Made by a program: the position numbers and the translations under genes. Positions 46,405 to 54,851 of a stretch of DNA of 64,000 nt are shown here, piece after piece; within the stretch, counting starts at the first letter, position 1; every line of letters begins with the position of its first letter. The notes beneath the pieces were generated by a model, which saw nothing but the letters and a program-made list of their open reading frames with translations, did no database searches and had not been told where the DNA came from. Origin of the DNA: Holophaga foetida DSM 6591 (GTDB taxonomy: Bacteria > Acidobacteriota > Holophagae > Holophagales > Holophagaceae); contig NZ_KI912268.1 in the NCBI RefSeq assembly GCF_000242615.2, positions 1,584,551-1,648,550 of the forward strand, given 5' to 3'.

Positions 46405-47409
46405 ATGTCCCAGATAGAAATCAAGGCCGAGGATCTGGCTCAGCGTTTGGGGGGAGCCCTCCGGCACTGTGCCCCGGATCGCGTTTTCACCTGCGTCAAG
46501 CCTCTGGAGGAGGCCGATGCGGGCGCCGTCAGCTTCCTCGCCAATCCCAAGTACGCCCAGAAGGCCCAGGAAAGCCGGGCGGGGCTGATCCTGGCCGACC
46601 CCAAGGCCCAGCTTGGGGAGCATCCCCAGCTGATCATGGAGAACCCTTACTGGGGTTTCGCCCAGGCCGTTGGAATCTTCCACCCTGAAACGGAACCAGC
46701 CTGGTCCGAAGCTCCCATCCATCCCAGCGCAACCCTCGGCCATGGATGCCGGATCGCTCCTGGGGTGACCATCGGTGCCAGGACGACCCTCGGGCAGAAC
46801 TGCACCCTGCACCCCGGGGTCCATATCGGAGATGACTGCCGGATCGGGGATGACTGCGAGATCTATTCCGGCGTGGTGCTCTACCGGCGCACACGCCTGG
46901 GCAACCGGGTCCGGATCCACGCCAATTCGGTGCTGGGGTCCGACGGCTACGGCTATGTCCTGGTGAATGGCCGCCACGAGAAGGTGCCCCAGGCCGGGTA
47001 TGTGGAGCTTGAAGACGATGTGGAACTGGGAGCCTGCGTCACCATCGACCGGGGTGTCCTGGGCGCCACCCTCGTCCAGCAGGGAACCAAGATCGACAAC
47101 CTCTGCCAGGTGGCCCACAACGTCCAGATTGGTAAGCACTGCCTCATCATCTCCCAGGTGGGGATCAGCGGCAGCGCCTCGCTGGGTGACTACGTCACCA
47201 TGGCGGGCAAGGCGGGGGTCATCGGGCACCTCCACATCGGCTCCCGAAGCATCGTGGCGGGCAACACCATGGTGGGCAAGGACCTGCCAGAGGGTTCCTT
47301 CGTGGCGGGCTACATGGCCAGACCCCATCGCCAATGGCTGGAGTGCCAGGCGGCCCTCAACCGCCTGCCGGCCATCCTGAAGCGTTTGAGCCGCAAGGAT
47401 TCCCTGTAG
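46405..47409 (+). CDS. lpxD: UDP-3-O-acyl-glucosamine N-acyltransferase (lipid A synthesis)
   Basis: AGGGGAGG before ATG 46405 fixes the start. 334 residues. LpxD adds the N-linked acyl chain to UDP-3-O-acyl-glucosamine. After an N-terminal uridine-binding domain (about 1-100), the left-handed beta helix consists of hexapeptide repeats (I-x-P-G-V-x-I-G). The catalytic histidine lies in VAHNVQIG (about 237) and a C-terminal helix (about 305-330) closes the protein. Its presence shows the organism makes lipid A. lpxA, fabZ and bamA, frequent neighbours, are not here. Confidence 0.95.
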   Translation: MSQIEIKAEDLAQRLGGALRHCAPDRVFTCVKPLEEADAGAVSFLANPKYAQKAQESRAGLILADPKAQLGEHPQLIMENPYWGFAQAVGIFHPETEPAWSEAPIHPSATLGHGCRIAPGVTIGARTTLGQNCTLHPGVHIGDDCRIGDDCEIYSGVVLYRRTRLGNRVRIHANSVLGSDGYGYVLVNGRHEKVPQAGYVELEDDVELGACVTIDRGVLGATLVQQGTKIDNLCQVAHNVQIGKHCLIISQVGISGSASLGDYVTMAGKAGVIGHLHIGSRSIVAGNTMVGKDLPEGSFVAGYMARPHRQWLECQAALNRLPAILKRLSRKDSL

Positions 47410-47455
47410 TCAAGGCTTTGGCCATCTGGCCGAATAGGAATGAGAGGGATCGGGC

Positions 47456-48322
47456 ATGTTTTTGATCATTGGCTATGTGTTGGCCTTGGGTGCCGTGATG
47501 GTCGGCTTCCTTTGGGAAGGCGGCAAGATCGCAACCCTGCTCCACCCTCTCCTGCCAGAGGGCACAATGATCGTCGGCGCTGCGGTGGGTGGATTCCTGG
47601 CCTCCAACCCCATGCCCATCATCAAGGCGGTAGCCGCCAATATCATGAAGCCCCTGAAGGGCAGCAAATACCCCAAGGCGGTTTACATGGAAGCCCTCAT
47701 GATGCAGTACGAGGTCTACGTCAACATCAAGAAGGGAGGCCTCCTGGCCCTGGAGCAGGACGTCAACGACCCCCACAGTTCAAGCATCTTCAAGAAATAC
47801 GAGGCCATGCTCCACGATCACCACGCTCTGGACTTCTTCTGTGATTCCATGAAGCTGCTGATCAACGGCAGCGCCAAGATCGACGAGATCGATCAGGTGA
47901 TGGACCGGGATCTGGATGTCCATCACACCGAGAGCGCCGCCCCCGGGGCGGCGGTCAATAATCTGGCGGATTCCATGCCAGCCTTCGGCATCGTGGCCTG
48001 CGTGGTGGGCATCATCATCACCATGGGCTTCCTGGACCAGCCCCCCAACGTGATCGGCGCCAAGGTGGGCGCCGCCCTGGTGGGCACCATGCTCGGCATC
48101 TTCGTGGGCTATGCCATTGTGGGCCCCCTGGCCAAGAACATGGACCAGGTATCCGCCATCGAAAGCCACTTCTTCAACGCCTTGAGAGCCGGTCTCGTGG
48201 CCTTTGGAAATGGAGCCGCCCCGGTCACCGCCGTGGAGTTCGCCCGCCGCGCCATCCCCTCCTCCGAACGCCCGGGCGCCCAGGAGCTTGAGGAAGTCGT
48301 CCGCCAGATCAAGCCGAGGTAG
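47456..48322 (+). CDS. motA: Flagellar motor stator protein MotA
   Basis: 288 residues with four hydrophobic segments, two near the N-terminus and two at about 168-225. The cytoplasmic loop (about 60-165) carries the charged residues that contact the rotor, and the proline-containing segment DSMPAFGIVACVVGIIITMG contains the conserved MotA proline. It forms the proton channel with MotB, whose gene starts six bases after its stop. Confidence 0.94.
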   Translation: MFLIIGYVLALGAVMVGFLWEGGKIATLLHPLLPEGTMIVGAAVGGFLASNPMPIIKAVAANIMKPLKGSKYPKAVYMEALMMQYEVYVNIKKGGLLALEQDVNDPHSSSIFKKYEAMLHDHHALDFFCDSMKLLINGSAKIDEIDQVMDRDLDVHHTESAAPGAAVNNLADSMPAFGIVACVVGIIITMGFLDQPPNVIGAKVGAALVGTMLGIFVGYAIVGPLAKNMDQVSAIESHFFNALRAGLVAFGNGAAPVTAVEFARRAIPSSERPGAQELEEVVRQIKPR

Positions 48323-48328
48323 GGCGAG

Positions 48329-49213
48329 ATGGCGGATCCCCAACCCGAAGTCAAAATCAAGTTCATCAAGAAGAAGGGAGGGCACGCCGCCGCCCATGGC
48401 GGAGCCTGGAAGATTGCCTACGCCGATCTCGTGACCGCCATGATGGCCTTCTTCCTTCTGATGTGGCTCCTCGGGTCTGCCAATGCCAACACCAAGGCCG
48501 GTATTGCTGGCATGTTCCAGGACCCCAATTTCTTCGAGACCGCCGCAGGCAAGGCCATCCTGGATGCCCACGGCAAGGGCATCCTCCCGGGGGGCCGGGG
48601 AATGAAGGATGGACCTGATGGGGAAGGTGGGGAAGGCGCCAAACCTGCAGGCTTCGATTCAGCGGAAGCTGAACAGAAGGCCATGGAAGGGACCGCCAAG
48701 GCCATCGAGGCCGCCTTCTCCAACGACAAGCTCCTCCAGGCATTCAAGGACCAGATCTCCATGGACTTCACGGACGAGGGATTGCGCATCCAGGTTCAGG
48801 ACAAGGCCGCGCAGGTTCTGTTCGATTCGGGCTCCGCCAACGTCAAGCCCTACACCATGACCATCCTCAAGGAGATCGCTGCGGAGCTGGGCAAGCTGCC
48901 CAACCACATCGCCATCGGGGGCCATACGGATAGCGCCCAGTATGCCTCCAAGGCCTTCACGAACTGGGAACTGAGCGGAGAGCGGGCCTGTGCGGCCCGT
49001 CGGATCCTGGAGTCCTCAGGTCTGCGATCCGGCCAGGTCCGCAAGGTCACCGGCTACGCTGACACCCTCCCCCTGGAGGGAAAGGAGCCAGAGGACGGCC
49101 AGAATCGGCGAATCTCCATCATCGTACTCTCCTCCGCCACCGCCGAAGCCGAAAGCGCCCGCCAGAAGTCCAAGGGACGCTTCGGGAAGAAAGAGGAGAA
49201 GGCGGGAGAGTAG
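48329..49213 (+). CDS. motB: Flagellar motor stator protein MotB
   Basis: 294 residues. The cytoplasmic start is basic (KIKFIKKKGG). The single transmembrane helix carries the proton-binding aspartate in AYADLVTAMMAFFLLMWLL (about 31-49). A glycine-rich plug/linker region precedes the OmpA-like peptidoglycan-binding domain (about 165-275), with GGHTDSAQYASKAFTNWELS and QNRRISI. The tail after residue 280 is basic. It forms an operon with motA. An inverted-repeat element follows its stop at five bases. Confidence 0.94.
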   Translation: MADPQPEVKIKFIKKKGGHAAAHGGAWKIAYADLVTAMMAFFLLMWLLGSANANTKAGIAGMFQDPNFFETAAGKAILDAHGKGILPGGRGMKDGPDGEGGEGAKPAGFDSAEAEQKAMEGTAKAIEAAFSNDKLLQAFKDQISMDFTDEGLRIQVQDKAAQVLFDSGSANVKPYTMTILKEIAAELGKLPNHIAIGGHTDSAQYASKAFTNWELSGERACAARRILESSGLRSGQVRKVTGYADTLPLEGKEPEDGQNRRISIIVLSSATAEAESARQKSKGRFGKKEEKAGE

Positions 49214-49217
49214 GGAG

Positions 49218-49292
49218 GCTCACGCGGAGACGCGGAGAGCGCGGAGAAAAGATTCTGCTTTTCCTCCGCGCTCTCCGCGCCTCCGCGTGAGC
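49218..49292. repeat. Inverted-repeat element (CTCCGCG family) acting as likely terminator between motB and fabD
   Basis: Arms of 29 bp (49218-49246 and 49264-49292) are complementary at 28 positions around a 17-nt loop that itself contains an AAAAG/CTTTT pair. Each arm is built from CACGCGGAG-like units repeated about every 9-10 bp. It lies between convergent genes, so bidirectional termination is plausible. The right arm matches 3016-3043. Confidence 0.85.
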
Positions 49293-49300
49293 GATCTTTC

Positions 49301-50239
49301 CTACTCCAGGCCCACTAGGTCCTCGGGTCCTCCGATGGAGCAGGCCCTGACCTCAATGCCCTTCTCCTTGGCCTGCTTCTTCACGAGGCCGGTGAGGACC
49401 TTGCCGGGGCCGAGCTCCAGGAAGGTCGTCACACCCTGCTCCAGGAGGAGGTCGGTGATAGCCTCCCAACGGACCGCTCCGGGGATCTGGCGGATCAGAC
49501 CCTGGCGCAGGGCCTCGGGGTCGGTGACCAGCTGGGCGTCCACATTGTTGACCAGGGGGCAGATCGGGGTCTTGAATTCGAGGGCCTTGAGCACAGGCGT
49601 CATGGCGACCTGGGCAGGCTCCATGAGGGGGCTGTGGAAGGGAGCGCTCACCGGAAGCTTGACCATCTTGCGGCCACCCCGACCCTTGAGGAGCTCCATG
49701 GCCACCTCCACGGCCCCAGCGTGCCCAGCGATGACAATCTGGCCAGGGCCGTTGAAGTTGGCGGGCACCACCACTTGGCCGGTCTGGATTTGAGCCTCCT
49801 GGCAGCAGGCCTCCACATCCACAGAGGCCATCCCCAGGATGGCGGCCATGGCCCCCACCCCCACGGGAACAGCCACCTGCATGGCACGCCCCCGCTCACG
49901 GACCGTGCGGACGGCATCGGCGAAGCCGAGGGCACCGCAGCCCACCAACGCGCTGTACTCGCCCAGGCTGTGCCCCGCAACGAAGTTGGGCTTGGGGAGG
50001 CGGTCGCCATAGGCCCGCACCACCATGGTGCTATGGGTCAGGATGGCTGGCTGGGTGTGCTCCGTGAGCTTGAGGGTCTCCTCAGGCCCCTCGGCCATGA
50101 GCTGGCTCAGGGCGAAGCCCAGGGCCTCGTCCGCCTCGCGCAGCACGGCTTTTGCGGCGGGTTCTGCTTCCGCCAGGGCCAGGCCCATGCCTACGGCCTG
50201 GGAACCTTGCCCAGGGAACAGCCATGCGGTTGTGCTCAT
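49301..50239 (-). CDS. fabD: Malonyl-CoA:ACP transacylase
   Basis: 312 residues from ATG 50239, preceded by GAGGTGAG. FabD loads malonyl groups onto acyl carrier protein for fatty acid synthesis. Motifs are LFPGQGSQAVGMG (about 7-19), the serine nucleophile in GHSLGEYSAL (about 90) and the histidine in VSAPFHSPLM (about 200), with LELGPGKVLTGL near the end. It is divergent from the [FeFe] hydrogenase gene and not next to other fab genes here. Confidence 0.95.
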   Translation of the reverse strand: MSTTAWLFPGQGSQAVGMGLALAEAEPAAKAVLREADEALGFALSQLMAEGPEETLKLTEHTQPAILTHSTMVVRAYGDRLPKPNFVAGHSLGEYSALVGCGALGFADAVRTVRERGRAMQVAVPVGVGAMAAILGMASVDVEACCQEAQIQTGQVVVPANFNGPGQIVIAGHAGAVEVAMELLKGRGGRKMVKLPVSAPFHSPLMEPAQVAMTPVLKALEFKTPICPLVNNVDAQLVTDPEALRQGLIRQIPGAVRWEAITDLLLEQGVTTFLELGPGKVLTGLVKKQAKEKGIEVRACSIGGPEDLVGLE

Positions 50240-50258
50240 GCTCACCTCGTTCAAATGC

Positions 50259-50310
50259 CATTCTGGTGTGGCTCGGGTAGTTTACTGCATTCCCGAACCA
50301 CTCCAGAATG
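50259..50310. promoter_or_regulatory. Long hairpin in the fabD/hydrogenase divergent promoter region
   Basis: CATTCTGGTGTGG (50259-50271) and CCACTCCAGAATG (50298-50310) are complementary at 12 of 13 positions. Inside, TCGGG (50273-50277) pairs with CCCGA (50292-50296). A second dyad TCCAGG/CCTGGA follows at 50342-50360. The first could be an operator or a cruciform-forming site controlling either gene. Confidence 0.5.
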
Positions 50311-50405
50311 AGTGGACACCCACTAACCGGAGGCGCAGGAGTCCAGGCTTCACACCTGGAGTTCACGGAACCGGGGTGTTCACCACGTTCGCCCAAGGAG
50401 TTCTC

Positions 50406-52190
50406 ATGATTCAGATCAAGGTGTGCTGTGGGCTCAATTGCGCGGCCCACGGGGGACAGGAGCTGCTGGCCATGCTCGAGGAGAGCGAGGAGTTGGCGGG
50501 CCGGGTTGAAGTCGCGCCGGTACCCTGTCTTCAGTGCTGCCAGGACGGCGAACAGTCCCCGGTGGTCCAGATCGGAAACGAGACCCTTTCACGGGTGAGT
50601 TCAGCAACTGCAGGAGACCCTGGAGCGCTTGATGAAGGGATAGGGATGGCGCTGGCTCAGCTGGATATCTTCGAGAAAATGAGGGGGCTCTACACCCCCG
50701 TGATGAGCATCCGGCGAAAGGTCCTGGTAGCCGTGGCTCGCCTCATCCGTGAAGGGAAGCCGCCCCAGGCCATCGAAGCCATCCCCTACGAGATCATCAC
50801 CCACAACACCCCCACCTACCGGGACTGCGTATTCAAGGAGCGGGCAGTCGCCCGCGAGAGAGTCCGCTTGGCGCTGGGGCAGGATCTCCGGGAGTTCGGT
50901 GCCCACGAACCGGTCATCGACCACCCGGAACCCTCCCTCACTGACCATCGGGTGGTAGAGAAGCCTTACGTCGCCGTCATCAAGATCGCCTGCGAGCGCT
51001 GTCCCGGAAAGTCCTACATCGTTTCGGACCAGTGCATGGGCTGCGTCGCCCGCCCCTGCGTCTCCGTGTGCTCCAAGAACGCCGTAAAGGTCAGTGGAGG
51101 AAAGTCCAGGATCGACCAGGGAAAGTGCATCAACTGCGGTCGTTGCGCCCAGGTCTGCCCGTACAACGCCATCCTCTACCGGGAGCGGCCCTGCGAGTCC
51201 GCCTGCGGCGTGAACGCCATCGAAGCCGATGCCGAGGGTTTCGCCGAGATAAGGAACGAGAAGTGCGTGTCCTGCGGTCTTTGTGTGGTCTCCTGCCCCT
51301 TCGGGGCCATTGGCGAGAAGTCTGAAATGGCTCAGGTGCTCCACGCCATCCGGAGCGGCCTCCCGGTCTGGGCCGAACTGGCGCCCTCCTTCGTCGGCCA
51401 ATTCGGCCCCCTGGCCACCCCCCAGAAGATCCTGGCCGCCGTACGGGCCCTGGGTTTCGCTGGCACCGCAGAAGTGGCCTACGGGGCCGATATTGCCATC
51501 CTGGAGGAGGGCGAGAAGGTGCTGGAGGTCTACCGTGCGAGACAGGCCGATCCAGGCGCTCCCCAGACCTTCGTCGGCACCTCCTGCTGTCCCTCCTGGG
51601 TCCGGGCCGCCCGGCAGGCCTTCCCTGACCTCGCCACCTGCATCCAGGACAGCTCCACCCCCATGGTGGAGACCGCCAAGCGGATCAAGGCGGAAGTCCC
51701 AGATGCCAAAGTGGTCTTCATCGGCCCCTGCGTCTCCAAAAAGGCCGAGGTCTCTGAACTGCGGGAGGCCAGAATCGTGGACTTCGTCCTCACCTACGAG
51801 GAGCTGGGGGCCATTTTTCAGGCCGCCGGGGTGGATCCTGCCTCGATCCCCGACGAGGCCGCGGCCCCAGAAGCCAGCACCGCCGGTCGGGCCTATCCCG
51901 TGGCAGGGAACGTGGCCCTGGCCATTGCCGCCGCCGCCAGGCACCATGCGGGCGATCCCCTGGATGGCCTGGTCCATCGCACGGCCGAGAGCCTAGCGGA
52001 CTGCCTCGGTCTGCTCAAGGAGATCCAGCAGGGCAAGCTGAAGCCCGTTCCTCATCTTGTGGAGGGCATGGGCTGCCCCAGGGGCTGCATCGGCGGTCCC
52101 GGCACCCTGGCCCCCCTCAACCGCGCCAAGGCCGCCGTCGCCAGCTTCGCCAAGGAGGCCCCCCTGGGGATGCCCGAGGAGCGAAAGTAG
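50406..52190 (+). CDS. [FeFe] hydrogenase, group-B-like, with an N-terminal cysteine-motif domain
   Basis: ATG 50406 has an AAGGAG site. 594 residues. An N-terminal region (about 1-70) with [11 protein letters not shown] and CLQCCQDG resembles a thioredoxin-like [2Fe-2S] domain. After about 90 helical residues come several [4Fe-4S] motifs (about 195-300: [37 protein letters not shown]). The H-cluster domain has L1 TSCCPSW, L2 GPCVSKKAE and L3 [14 protein letters not shown], the pattern I know from group B. It probably evolves or takes up hydrogen with ferredoxin-type electrons, or senses it. Maturation proteins HydEFG are not in the window. A terminator follows at 52217. Confidence 0.88.
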   Translation: MIQIKVCCGLNCAAHGGQELLAMLEESEELAGRVEVAPVPCLQCCQDGEQSPVVQIGNETLSRVSSATAGDPGALDEGIGMALAQLDIFEKMRGLYTPVMSIRRKVLVAVARLIREGKPPQAIEAIPYEIITHNTPTYRDCVFKERAVARERVRLALGQDLREFGAHEPVIDHPEPSLTDHRVVEKPYVAVIKIACERCPGKSYIVSDQCMGCVARPCVSVCSKNAVKVSGGKSRIDQGKCINCGRCAQVCPYNAILYRERPCESACGVNAIEADAEGFAEIRNEKCVSCGLCVVSCPFGAIGEKSEMAQVLHAIRSGLPVWAELAPSFVGQFGPLATPQKILAAVRALGFAGTAEVAYGADIAILEEGEKVLEVYRARQADPGAPQTFVGTSCCPSWVRAARQAFPDLATCIQDSSTPMVETAKRIKAEVPDAKVVFIGPCVSKKAEVSELREARIVDFVLTYEELGAIFQAAGVDPASIPDEAAAPEASTAGRAYPVAGNVALAIAAAARHHAGDPLDGLVHRTAESLADCLGLLKEIQQGKLKPVPHLVEGMGCPRGCIGGPGTLAPLNRAKAAVASFAKEAPLGMPEERK

Positions 52191-52216
52191 CCTCAGAAAA
52201 GAAGCCTGGACACACA

Positions 52217-52242
52217 AACGCGCCCCCAACCGGGGGCGCGTT
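52217..52242. terminator. Intrinsic terminator after the hydrogenase gene
   Basis: AACGCGCCCCC (52217-52227), loop AACC, GGGGGCGCGTT (52232-52242), perfect 11-bp stem. T-rich sequence follows on the plus strand. It also lies just beyond the tsf stop and may serve that operon from the other strand. Confidence 0.88.
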
Positions 52243-52275
52243 GTTTCATTCACGTGCTTCGCATTCGAAGGACGC

Positions 52276-52932
52276 TTACATTCCGGTCTGGGCAGCTACT
52301 TCAGCGGCGAAGTCGTCGACCTTCTTCTCCAGGCCCTCGCCCATCACATACTTGGTGAAGCGGCGGATGCTGAGCTTCTCGCCGATCTCGGCGGTCTTGG
52401 TGGAGAGGTGCTGGGCGATGGTCAGATCGGGGTTGATGATGAAGCTCTGTTCGAGCAGGCAGACATCCTTGTAAATGGAGGCCATCTTGCCCTCGACGAT
52501 CTTCTCGACGATGTTGGCGGGCTTGCCGGTGGCCAGAGCCTGGGCCCGGGCGATCTCCTTCTCCTTCTCGATGAATTCGGCGGTGACCTCTTCCTTGGTG
52601 ACGAACTGGGGGGCGGGATCGTGGGCAGCGATGTGCATGGCGATCTCCTTGACCAGGCGCTGGAAGCCCTCGGTCTTGCCCACGAAGTCGGTCTCGCAGT
52701 TCACTTCCACCAGCACGCCCACGCGGCCGCCGGGGTGGATGTAAGCCTCCACGATGCCTTCGGCGGCGATGCGGTCGGCCTTCTTGGCGGCGGCGGCAAG
52801 GCCCTTCTTGCGGAGCCAGTCACCGGCCTTTTCGATGTCGCCATCGTTCTCTTCGAGGGCCTTCTTGCAATCCATCATGCCGAGACCGGTGCGGTCCCGG
52901 AGGGTCTTCACGTCCTGAGCGGTAAATGCCAT
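52276..52932 (-). CDS. tsf: Translation elongation factor Ts
   Basis: 218 residues, a short EF-Ts (E. coli has about 280) with one reduced core domain, as in several non-proteobacterial lineages. The N-terminal UBA-like part reads [19 protein letters not shown] (about 9-27) and the nucleotide-exchange loop [11 protein letters not shown] lies near residues 80-90. It regenerates EF-Tu-GTP. It is the last gene of the rplM-rpsI-rpsB-tsf cluster, 90 bp after rpsB, with an AAGGAG site. Confidence 0.96.
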   Translation of the reverse strand: MAFTAQDVKTLRDRTGLGMMDCKKALEENDGDIEKAGDWLRKKGLAAAAKKADRIAAEGIVEAYIHPGGRVGVLVEVNCETDFVGKTEGFQRLVKEIAMHIAAHDPAPQFVTKEEVTAEFIEKEKEIARAQALATGKPANIVEKIVEGKMASIYKDVCLLEQSFIINPDLTIAQHLSTKTAEIGEKLSIRRFTKYVMGEGLEKKVDDFAAEVAAQTGM

Positions 52933-53022
52933 GGAATTCTCCTTGGATCGAATGTCGCTTCAAAAATGAACATGGGCGAACGGCGCCGCAGACGGCAGAC
53001 CGTTCGCCCAATGGAGACTTGA

Positions 53023-53778
53023 CTATTCAGCGCCTTCGTTGGCCTTCTCAGCCAGCATGGCCTTCATGTCGTCGGTGTCGGACTTGTCCTGGAAGGACTG
53101 ACGGCCTTCGAGAACGGAGTCGGCGACGCGCTCGGAGAAGAGCAGGATGGAGCGGATGGCGTCGTCGTTGGCGGGGATCACGTAGTCGATCTTGTCAGGA
53201 TCGCAGTTGGTGTCCACCAGGGCCACCACCTTGATGCCGAGCTTGTTGGCTTCGGTGATGGTGATGTCCTCGCGATGGGGATCGATCACGAAGATGACAT
53301 CGGGGATGCCGCGCATGTCACGGATGCCGTGGAAGGAGGCATCCAGCTTGTCGTGCTGGCGCTGAAGCACCAGGATTTCCTTCTTGGAGAGCAGACCAGT
53401 CTTGGCGGGATCGTTGAGGGTGGCCTCGATCTCCTTCAGCTTCTCAAGGGACTTCTTGATGGTGGTGAAGTTGGTGAGCATGCCGCCCAGCCAGCGATTG
53501 TTCACATAGTAGGCGCCGCAACGCTGGGCCTGCTCGGCAATCAGGTCCTGGGCCTGGGGCTTGGTGGCCACGAAGAGGAAGGTCTTGCCTTCGGCGGCGC
53601 ACTTGGTCAGGTAGTTGGTGGCCTGGTTCCAGAGACGGAGGGTCTTCTGCAGGTCGATGATGTAGATGCTGTTGCGGGCGCCAAAGATGTACTTCTTCAT
53701 CTTGGGGTTCCAGCGCTTGGTCTGGTGACCGAAGTGGACGCCTGCTTCGAGCAGTTCCTTCATTTGAATGGCAGCCAT
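53023..53778 (-). CDS. rpsB: 30S ribosomal protein S2
   Basis: 251 residues. Conserved start [20 protein letters not shown] (split around residue 6-25), central [12 protein letters not shown] (about 92-103) and [16 protein letters not shown] (about 150-165). The acidic C-terminal tail of about 25 residues is extended. It lies between rpsI and tsf. GGGAGG before the start is a good ribosome site. Three hairpins in the leader may control it. Confidence 0.97.
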   Translation of the reverse strand: MAAIQMKELLEAGVHFGHQTKRWNPKMKKYIFGARNSIYIIDLQKTLRLWNQATNYLTKCAAEGKTFLFVATKPQAQDLIAEQAQRCGAYYVNNRWLGGMLTNFTTIKKSLEKLKEIEATLNDPAKTGLLSKKEILVLQRQHDKLDASFHGIRDMRGIPDVIFVIDPHREDITITEANKLGIKVVALVDTNCDPDKIDYVIPANDDAIRSILLFSERVADSVLEGRQSFQDKSDTDDMKAMLAEKANEGAE

Positions 53779-53796
53779 GATGGCCTCCCGTAATGT

Positions 53797-53892
53797 CGCG
53801 ACCGGGGTCGCGGTGGGATGAAAGGCGGTGTCCCGCCCGAATCGGCCGAAGGGTTCGGCCCTGCGTAAGTTCGGGGAGCCGCAGCTCCCCGA
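53797..53892 (-). promoter_or_regulatory. Structured leader upstream of rpsB
   Basis: Three hairpins lie between rpsI and rpsB: CGCGACC/GGTCGCG (53797-53812), GGCCGAA/TTCGGCC (53844-53860) and TCGGGGAGC/GCTCCCCGA (53871-53892). No T run follows, so these are not classical terminators. Ribosomal protein leaders often bind their own product; S2 autoregulation through such a leader is a reasonable guess. Confidence 0.45.
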
Positions 53893-53931
53893 TGAGAAAA
53901 CACGGTAATCGTCCCGGCAGCGCCGAAAAGA

Positions 53932-54324
53932 CTAGCGCTTGGAGAACTGGAAGCGGGCGCGGGCAGCCTTCTGACCGGGCTTCTTACGTTCCTTCATGCG
54001 GGGATCGCGGGTGAGCAGACCAGCCTGGCGCAGAACCGACTTGAGCTGCTCGTTGTAGCCCAGCAGAGCGCGGGAGATGCCCAGACGGATGGCAGAAGCC
54101 TGGCCGGCAGGACCGCCGCCAGCCACGGAGATGACCATGTCGAACTTGTTGTCCAGTTCGTTCATCACCAGGGGCTGGTGGACCACCATGCGCAGCACGG
54201 CATTGGGAAAGTAGTGCTCCAGGGTGCGACCGTTGACAGTGACATTGCCGCTGCCGGGGCGCAGGAAAACGCGGGCAGAGGAAGTCTTGCGCCGACCGGT
54301 TCCGTAGTGCTGGGAAATCGCCAT
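53932..54324 (-). CDS. rpsI: 30S ribosomal protein S9
   Basis: 130 residues. Typical [17 protein letters not shown] (about 7-23), the central [20 protein letters not shown] (about 68-87) and the invariant basic C-terminus ending FSKR that reaches the P site. It follows rplM by 17 bp, the standard pairing. Confidence 0.97.
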   Translation of the reverse strand: MAISQHYGTGRRKTSSARVFLRPGSGNVTVNGRTLEHYFPNAVLRMVVHQPLVMNELDNKFDMVISVAGGGPAGQASAIRLGISRALLGYNEQLKSVLRQAGLLTRDPRMKERKKPGQKAARARFQFSKR

Positions 54325-54341
54325 GGTATGCCTCTATCGAA

Positions 54342-54779
54342 TTACAGCTTGATGGTCAGGGGCTGGGGCTGCTGAGCGGACTGCTGGTGCTCGGCACCAT
54401 CGTAGACCTTGAGCTTGCGATACATCGCACGCCCCAGGGGGCCCTTGGGCAGCATACCCTTCACGGCGCTCTCGATGATGCGGCCGGGGAAGGTGATCTT
54501 CATGACGTCAGCGCGGACTTCCTTCATGGAACCGGGCTGGGTCGTGGTGCGGCGGTACATCTTGGTGGTGCCCTTCTTGCCGGTAAAGATGGCCTTGGCG
54601 GCGTTGACCACCACGACGTGATCACCGGTATCGATGAAGGGGGTCCAAGTGGGCTTGGTCTTGCCGGAAAGCACGTCAGCAATGACGGTGCTCAGACGGC
54701 CGACGGGCACTCCAGTGGCGTCCACGAGGAACCACTTGCGATCGACCAACTCTTGTGCCTTGGGAAAATAAGTGCTCAT
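54342..54779 (-). CDS. rplM: 50S ribosomal protein L13
   Basis: 145 residues from ATG 54779. Characteristic RKWFLVDATGVPVGRLST (about 14-31), GDHVVVVNAAKAIFTGKK (about 52-69) and VKGMLPKGPLGRAMYRKLKV (about 103-122). It is the first gene of the ribosomal cluster; its promoter must lie in the 72 bp before the downstream end of the PseG-like gene, or within that gene. A longer in-frame start at 54818 is less likely. Confidence 0.97.
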   Translation of the reverse strand: MSTYFPKAQELVDRKWFLVDATGVPVGRLSTVIADVLSGKTKPTWTPFIDTGDHVVVVNAAKAIFTGKKGTTKMYRRTTTQPGSMKEVRADVMKITFPGRIIESAVKGMLPKGPLGRAMYRKLKVYDGAEHQQSAQQPQPLTIKL

Positions 54780-54851
54780 AGCCGAACTCCGAAACCGATG
54801 GGCGGGCAGGAACTGCAATCCGCTCAGCGGCGGAATGACAGAAGGACCACC

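Noticed and set aside
46440..47150. Minus-strand frames over lpxD
   Set aside because: Short, low-complexity and fully covered by lpxD with its hexapeptide repeats.
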